A stretch of 19,019 bases of DNA, from the NCBI GenBank assembly GCA_035534435.1, contig DATLRX010000038.1, forward strand, positions 1-19,019, given 5' to 3'. How positions within the stretch are numbered: the stretch's first letter is position 1; each line of letters opens with the position of its first letter. Origin of the DNA: Palsa-851 sp035534435. GTDB taxonomy: Bacteria; Chloroflexota; Dormibacteria; Aeolococcales; Aeolococcaceae. This document shows positions 15,502-19,019 of the stretch, one piece after another. A program made the translations under genes and the position numbers. The notes under the pieces are model-generated. The model saw only the letters and a list, made by a program, of their open reading frames with translations, had not been told where the DNA came from and did no database searches.

Positions 15502-17187
15502 TCACACGCGTTCCCTGTCGAGCGTGGCCCGCCGGCCGCTGCCGTAGCGGCGCAGCGCGCCGTCGGGGCCGATCGCGTTCGGTCGGCTGAAGACCCAATT
15601 CTGCCACGCGGTCAGCCGGCCGAAGACCTTGGTCTCCATGGTCTCGGGTCCCACGAAGCGGAGATTCGCCTCCATGCCGGAGAGCGCGTCCGGGCTGAAC
15701 GACGAGCGCTCCTCCAGCGCGATGCGCACCTCGTCCTCCCAGTCGATGGCATCGGGTGCGAAGGTGACGAGGCCGGCGCCTGCCGCGTCCGCCGCAGACA
15801 GCGGCGTCCCGGCGAGCGCAACCGCCGCGGCGAGCTCCGAGGACCGTCCGAAGAACCGCGATTCGAGCCGGGACAGGTCATTCCCCATCGGAAAGACACC
15901 CGTATTCGACTCCGTGATGACGATCGCCGGTGGCTGCTCCCCGCCGTCCTCGGCGCTGTCCAGCATGAATTGCTCGTCGCAGGCAAGCGCGAGTTCCAGC
16001 AGGAGTCCGCCAAAACAGCTCCCTGGCTCGATCAGGGCGATCAGGCTGCGGCTCGTGACGTCGAGCCGCTTGAAGACTCGCTTGAGCAGGAGAGCGACCT
16101 CGCTGATGAACCAGTCCGAGGACCGCTCCGCGATCAGGAACCTGTCGTGCTGCAACAACAGGTTCATGTCCCCCGCCGTCCTGACGACCCAGGTGCCCAT
16201 GCTGAGCTCGTTCGTGCGCAGATGGAGGATCAGGTCGTCGAGCTGGCGCGCGCATGCGAGCGGCCAGAAGGCGCTGCCGAGCCGGCGCGCGGTGCCGGCG
16301 TCCGCCGGAGGGGGTTCGCCCGGGCCGTTGACGGTGATGGCGACGACACCGGCATCGCGGTCGAACGACGCGGTGACGTGCTCGTACTCGAGCCCGTCCG
16401 CATGCACCCGTGCGCCCACCGGGTCCAGCGCAACACCCTGCGATGCGGGCGGTCGCCTCGCACGGGCGGCGAGCGCCGACGCGCGCTCGCGCACCGTCGC
16501 GTCGAAGCTGCCGCGGGGGATCGCGGCGTCGGCCAGCCCCCATTGCACGGCGATCGGTGCTTTGACCCCCTCGCTCCTCGTGACGAAGACGTCGGCGAGA
16601 TCGCGACGGACATGGCGCTTGTCGACGACGCGCGTGAGACCGCCGGTCGCGGGCAGCACCGCGAGCAGAGGAAGCTCCGGCAGCGAGACCGCCGTCGACC
16701 CGTCGTCGATGAGGAGGATCTGCTCACACGCGAGCGCGAGCTCGTAGCCACCACCCGCAGCGGCGCCGTTCACGGCCGCGATGTAGGTCTGCCCCGAGTG
16801 CGCGCTCGCATCCTCGATCGCGAATCGGGTCTCGTTGGTGAACTTGCAGAAGTTCACCTTCCACGGGTGCGATGCCTGCGCCAGCATGCCGATGTTGGCG
16901 CCGGCCGAGAAGCACCGGTCCTTCGCCGACGTGATGACGACGACGGCAACCTCGGGATGCTCGAAGCGGAGCCGCTGCACGGCGTCGTGGAGCTCGATGT
17001 CGACCCCGAGGTCGTACGAGTTCAACTTCATCGTGTAGCCGTCACGCAGGCCACCCTGCTCGTCGACGTCCATTCCGAGCGTGGCAACGGCTCCGTCAAC
17101 CGTCAGCTGCCAGTGGCGGTATCTGCTTGGTTCCGTGCCGAATGACACGGGTGGAGATGCGACCGTCTCGGCGGCCTCGAGCGCCAT
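15502..17187 (-). CDS. boxC: 2,3-epoxybenzoyl-CoA dihydrolase BoxC
   Basis: 561 aa, the characteristic double-length crotonase. BoxC hydrolyses the non-aromatic epoxide from BoxB to 3,4-dehydroadipyl-CoA semialdehyde and formate. The first crotonase half has the oxyanion motif CFSAGANIGML (92-102), VNFCKFTNETR with C114, NGAAAGGGYELAL with E149, and SLPELPLLAVLPATGGLTR with E171. C114 and E171 are three positions after the catalytic C111 and E168 I recall for the Burkholderia enzyme. The second half is degenerate but retains a conserved CFGGLLLELALACDEQ segment. ATG 17187 has GAGGTG 8 nt upstream. It is 58 nt after the alcohol dehydrogenase stop and 1 nt before boxB, so boxC-boxB are one unit. 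Confidence 0.94.
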   Translation of the reverse strand: MALEAAETVASPPVSFGTEPSRYRHWQLTVDGAVATLGMDVDEQGGLRDGYTMKLNSYDLGVDIELHDAVQRLRFEHPEVAVVVITSAKDRCFSAGANIGMLAQASHPWKVNFCKFTNETRFAIEDASAHSGQTYIAAVNGAAAGGGYELALACEQILLIDDGSTAVSLPELPLLAVLPATGGLTRVVDKRHVRRDLADVFVTRSEGVKAPIAVQWGLADAAIPRGSFDATVRERASALAARARRPPASQGVALDPVGARVHADGLEYEHVTASFDRDAGVVAITVNGPGEPPPADAGTARRLGSAFWPLACARQLDDLILHLRTNELSMGTWVVRTAGDMNLLLQHDRFLIAERSSDWFISEVALLLKRVFKRLDVTSRSLIALIEPGSCFGGLLLELALACDEQFMLDSAEDGGEQPPAIVITESNTGVFPMGNDLSRLESRFFGRSSELAAAVALAGTPLSAADAAGAGLVTFAPDAIDWEDEVRIALEERSSFSPDALSGMEANLRFVGPETMETKVFGRLTAWQNWVFSRPNAIGPDGALRRYGSGRRATLDRERV

Positions 17188-17213
17188 CGATTCACACCTC
17201 TGTCTTGTACGGA

Positions 17214-17237
17214 CCCGGGTTCCATTATCTGCCCGGG
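17214..17237 (-). promoter_or_regulatory. Candidate boxCB promoter: GATAAT flanked by two CCCGGG sites
   Basis: In the 58-nt gap upstream of boxC, two CCCGGG hexamers lie 12 nt apart. Read on the minus strand they bracket GATAAT, a good match to a -10 box and unusual in this GC-rich DNA. A start site about 7 nt downstream would give a leader of roughly 30 nt carrying the GAGGTG ribosome site. I find no convincing -35. The symmetric CCCGGG pair could be an operator or a fold-back. All of this is inferred from position and pattern. Confidence 0.4.
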
Positions 17238-17245
17238 ATTGCGGG

Positions 17246-18232
17246 CTACGCGATCGTCAACGCGAGCGACCCCTGGACCGCTCCCGCGCGGAGCTGCGCC
17301 AGGGCTTCGTTCGCCTGCTCGAGCGGCCGGGTCTCGACGACGGTGCGGACCGGCACCCGGGCGGCCAGGGCAAGGAATTCGACACCGTCACGGCGGGTCA
17401 GGTTGGCCACCGAGCGAACGCTGCGCTCACCCCAGAGCAGATCGTAGGAGAACGCCGGTATCTCGCTCATGTGAATGCCCGCGCAGACGACGACACCACC
17501 TTTGGCCACGGCCGAGAGTGCCTTGGGGACGAGCTCACCCGCGGGAGCGAAGATGATCGCGGCATCCAGCGGCTCCGGAATCCCGTCATCGGTGCCCCCC
17601 GCCCACGCGGCGCCCTCGTCGCGCGCGAACTCCTGGCTCGCCGTATCGCCGGGGCGCGTCACCGCGTACACCTCGCGTCCCTGATGCAGCGCCACCTGCG
17701 CCACGATGTGCGCCGCCGATCCGAAGCCGTACAGCCCGAGGCGCCGCGCGTCCCCTGCCATCGTGAGCGCGCGATACCCGATGAGACCGGCGCAGAGCAG
17801 CGGGGCGGCCTGGACGTCCGGGAACGCGTCGTCGATGCGGAAGCAGTAGCGGGCATCGGCCACCGCGAGCTCCGCGTACCCACCGTCGATGTCGTAGCCG
17901 GTGAAGGACGCCAGCTCGCAGAGGTTCTCCCGTCCGCTTCGACAGTACGCGCACACCCCGCAGGTCCAACCGAGCCAGGGCACGCCGACGCGCTCCCCTG
18001 CGCGCAGATCCTTCACGCCGGAGCCGACGTCGACGATCTCGCCGACGATCTGGTGGCCGAGGATCAGGGGCAGCTTCGGCTTCGTGAGCTCGCCGTCGAG
18101 GACGTGGAGGTCGGTGCGGCACAGGCCGCACACGTGGACCCGGATGCGGACCTGCCCGGGTCCGGGCTCGGGAGCCGGGATGTCCGCGTGCCGCAGCGGC
18201 GTCCGGGGTGCGTCAAGGACCATCGCCCGCAT
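17246..18232 (-). CDS. Zinc-dependent alcohol dehydrogenase, AdhA-like
   Basis: 328 aa, medium-chain dehydrogenase/reductase family. The N-terminal GroES-like domain has catalytic zinc ligands C38 (CGLCRTDLH), H60 (GHQIVGEI) and C147 (PLLCAGLIGYRAL). The structural zinc lobe is C91, C94, C97 and C105. The Rossmann domain has the GLYGFGSAAHI nucleotide motif (166-176), with GFG in place of the common GGLG. Such enzymes interconvert alcohols and aldehydes with NAD(P). The gene directly precedes boxC on the same strand, so it may share transcription. A link to the box pathway (for instance handling aromatic alcohols or a semialdehyde) is only suggested by position. ATG 18232 has a weak ribosome site; ATG 18223 is an alternative start. 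Confidence 0.92.
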   Translation of the reverse strand: MRAMVLDAPRTPLRHADIPAPEPGPGQVRIRVHVCGLCRTDLHVLDGELTKPKLPLILGHQIVGEIVDVGSGVKDLRAGERVGVPWLGWTCGVCAYCRSGRENLCELASFTGYDIDGGYAELAVADARYCFRIDDAFPDVQAAPLLCAGLIGYRALTMAGDARRLGLYGFGSAAHIVAQVALHQGREVYAVTRPGDTASQEFARDEGAAWAGGTDDGIPEPLDAAIIFAPAGELVPKALSAVAKGGVVVCAGIHMSEIPAFSYDLLWGERSVRSVANLTRRDGVEFLALAARVPVRTVVETRPLEQANEALAQLRAGAVQGSLALTIA

Positions 18233-18308
18233 CGGAACGACTGTATCCCGACGTCCCCTTCTGGAACCAGCCTTGGCGTCCGATCGCTGACCGCCGACCT
18301 GCGATGGA

Positions 18309-18500
18309 TCAGCGAGCCATCTCCGGAGGCGTCGGCTCGATCTCCGGCGCAGGGATTTGCGGCGTGTCCGGCGCTGAGGGCTGCGGCCCTTCAGGCACGG
18401 GGTTGTCCGGAATGGTCGGGGGCTCGATCTGCGGTGTGCTCGGGGGCGCGATCTGCGGGGTCTCCGCCGGCACGGAGCGCGGAGCCGGGACGTCGCTCAT
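18309..18500 (-). CDS. Small proline-rich protein (63 aa)
   Basis: ATG 18500 has GGAGG 9 nt upstream and overlaps the stop of the upstream gene by 4 nt (ATGA), which argues strongly for real translation. The product is almost wholly Pro, Glu, Ala, Ile, Ser and Thr with three PQI repeats (TPQIAPPSTPQIEPP and DTPQIPAPEIEP). It has no signal peptide or membrane segment and is probably an extended, disordered acidic chain. I do not recognise a family. The gene ends 76 nt before the alcohol dehydrogenase start. Confidence 0.7.
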   Translation of the reverse strand: MSDVPAPRSVPAETPQIAPPSTPQIEPPTIPDNPVPEGPQPSAPDTPQIPAPEIEPTPPEMAR

Positions 18501-18769
18501 CGAGACCGACCTCCGGCCGTGAGCTGACGCCACCCCCTGGCCTCGATCTCGACGCCGAAGCGCCGCGCGGCTGCTCGGATCTTCCGCCAGGCCCGGTCGC
18601 GGTCCGCGTCGCTGACCCCTTCGACCTGGTCGAATCGCGCCACGGCGTTGCGCACGTGGTCCGCATCCGTCAGCGGCTCCTTCCGCTGCTCGACGAACGC
18701 GAAACTCCTGCTGTCAAGATTGCTGCGTGCGCGCGATCCCAGCTCGCCGTCATGCTTGGGGCGTGCCAT
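18497..18769 (-). CDS. Small basic protein, DUF6582-like
   Basis: 90 aa from ATG 18769, chosen because GGAGG lies 6 nt upstream; the frame is open further but without a ribosome site. The core LDSRSFAFVEQRKEPLTDADHV and RNAVARFDQVEGVSDADRDR, followed by an AWRKIRAAARRFGVEIEA helix, resembles the DUF6582 family of small bacterial proteins, by recollection only. It is soluble and helical, with many Arg residues at both ends. No function is known. Its stop overlaps the Pro-rich gene start by 4 nt, so the pair is translationally coupled. Confidence 0.78.
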   Translation of the reverse strand: MARPKHDGELGSRARSNLDSRSFAFVEQRKEPLTDADHVRNAVARFDQVEGVSDADRDRAWRKIRAAARRFGVEIEARGWRQLTAGGRSR

Positions 18770-18798
18770 GTGCGGCCTCCAGTCCATGGATTTTGACG

Positions 18799-18815
18799 TG
18801 ATAGCCTGCCTATCA
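18799..18815. promoter_or_regulatory. Perfect inverted repeat TGATAG-N5-CTATCA in a divergent promoter region
   Basis: Six-base arms match perfectly around a CCTGC centre, in the 125-nt gap between the minus-strand DUF6582-like gene (start 18769) and the plus-strand acidic gene (start 18895). The region is distinctly AT-richer than its surroundings. A TTGACG overlaps the left side on the plus strand and a TTGATA the right side on the minus strand, either of which could be a -35 box. This looks like an operator controlling both genes; the regulator is unknown. Confidence 0.45.
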
Positions 18816-18894
18816 AGAATGATCGCGCCATGTACCGGCACTCGCAACCCGAACCGCCAGGACGCCCACGCCCATACGCACCCGGAGCACTGAG

Positions 18895-19019
18895 ATGAGC
18901 ACCAACCATTCGAACCAACGCGATCTGCCCTCGGACGACTCTCCGGACGATGACGCCATCATCCCGGGCGCATCGGAGCCGGACCCCGCCGAAGTCGTCG
19001 GCAGCGACGATTCGCCCCG
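18895..19019 (+). CDS. Acidic protein of unknown function (N-terminal part, runs off window)
   Basis: ATG 18895 with GGAG about 8 nt upstream; the frame is open to the window end (41 codons). The visible part is highly acidic and Ser/Pro-rich (SDDSPDDDAIIPGASEPDPAE), hydrophilic and probably disordered, with no signal peptide. It may be the tail-like N-terminus of a larger protein or a short acidic protein. It is divergent from the DUF6582-like gene. No family is recognisable from this fragment. Confidence 0.55.
   Translation, partial: MSTNHSNQRDLPSDDSPDDDAIIPGASEPDPAEVVGSDDSP

Noticed and set aside
15970..17145. A 391-codon plus-strand open frame opposite boxC
   Set aside because: BoxC on the minus strand is full length with conserved catalytic residues; the antisense translation is shadow-like.
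16000..17187. Possible gene fusion or frameshift because boxC is twice the length of a normal enoyl-CoA hydratase
   Set aside because: Double length with a degenerate second crotonase half is normal for BoxC.
17081..18796. A 571-codon plus-strand open frame opposite the alcohol dehydrogenase and boxC 5' end
   Set aside because: No recognisable domain and biased Arg/Ala/Asp composition; it spans three clear minus-strand genes with ribosome sites.

Overview
This is about 19 kb of very high-GC chromosomal DNA. GTG starts, G/C-rich third codon positions, 1-8 nt gene overlaps and the divergent pairing of an APC permease with two TrkA/RCK proteins (the layout known around Mycobacterium ceoB-ceoC and in Streptomyces) all point to an actinomycete. 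A deep-branching group (Thermoleophilia or Acidimicrobiia type) is my guess, not shown by the sequence. I see no tRNA, rRNA, IS element, CRISPR array or phage gene. The window looks like compact core/accessory chromosome, nearly all coding.

Layout. 1-516 (-): 5' end of a geranylgeranyl-reductase-type FAD protein. 596-1846 (+): DedA membrane protein carrying an RDD-like segment and a C-terminal ArsR-type winged helix. 1898-3540 (-): a coupled DUF47 regulator and PiT phosphate transporter. 3729-5411 (+): membrane HD-GYP protein with an outer Pro/Gly linker and PKD-like domain. 5415-7339 (-): SDR, lipoprotein, UBP-type zinc finger and a 68-aa protein in tight order. 7413-7847 (+): unknown 144-aa protein. 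7876-10236 (-): APC/KimA-like permease with a C-terminal OB fold, divergent from 10293-11746 (+), two TrkA/RCK proteins overlapping by 4 nt. 11797-14077 (+): alpha/beta hydrolase overlapping a benzoate-CoA ligase by 8 nt. 14082-18769 (-), in transcription order: 90-aa DUF6582-like protein, 63-aa Pro-rich protein (4-nt overlap), zinc alcohol dehydrogenase, boxC, boxB. 18895-19019 (+): start of an acidic unknown protein.

How the genes work together. Two themes stand out. (1) Aerobic benzoate breakdown by the CoA-dependent epoxide (box) route: the ligase makes benzoyl-CoA, BoxB epoxidises it, and BoxC opens the ring with loss of formate. The reductase BoxA and the semialdehyde dehydrogenase BoxD are not in the window. 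The ligase operon and boxCB converge with only 4 nt between stop codons. (2) Ion homeostasis: an OB-fold-tagged permease faces a TrkA pair, and a DUF47-Pit pair handles phosphate. The multidomain fusions (DedA-RDD-wHTH, APC-USP-OB, HD-GYP-PKD) are the least ordinary features.
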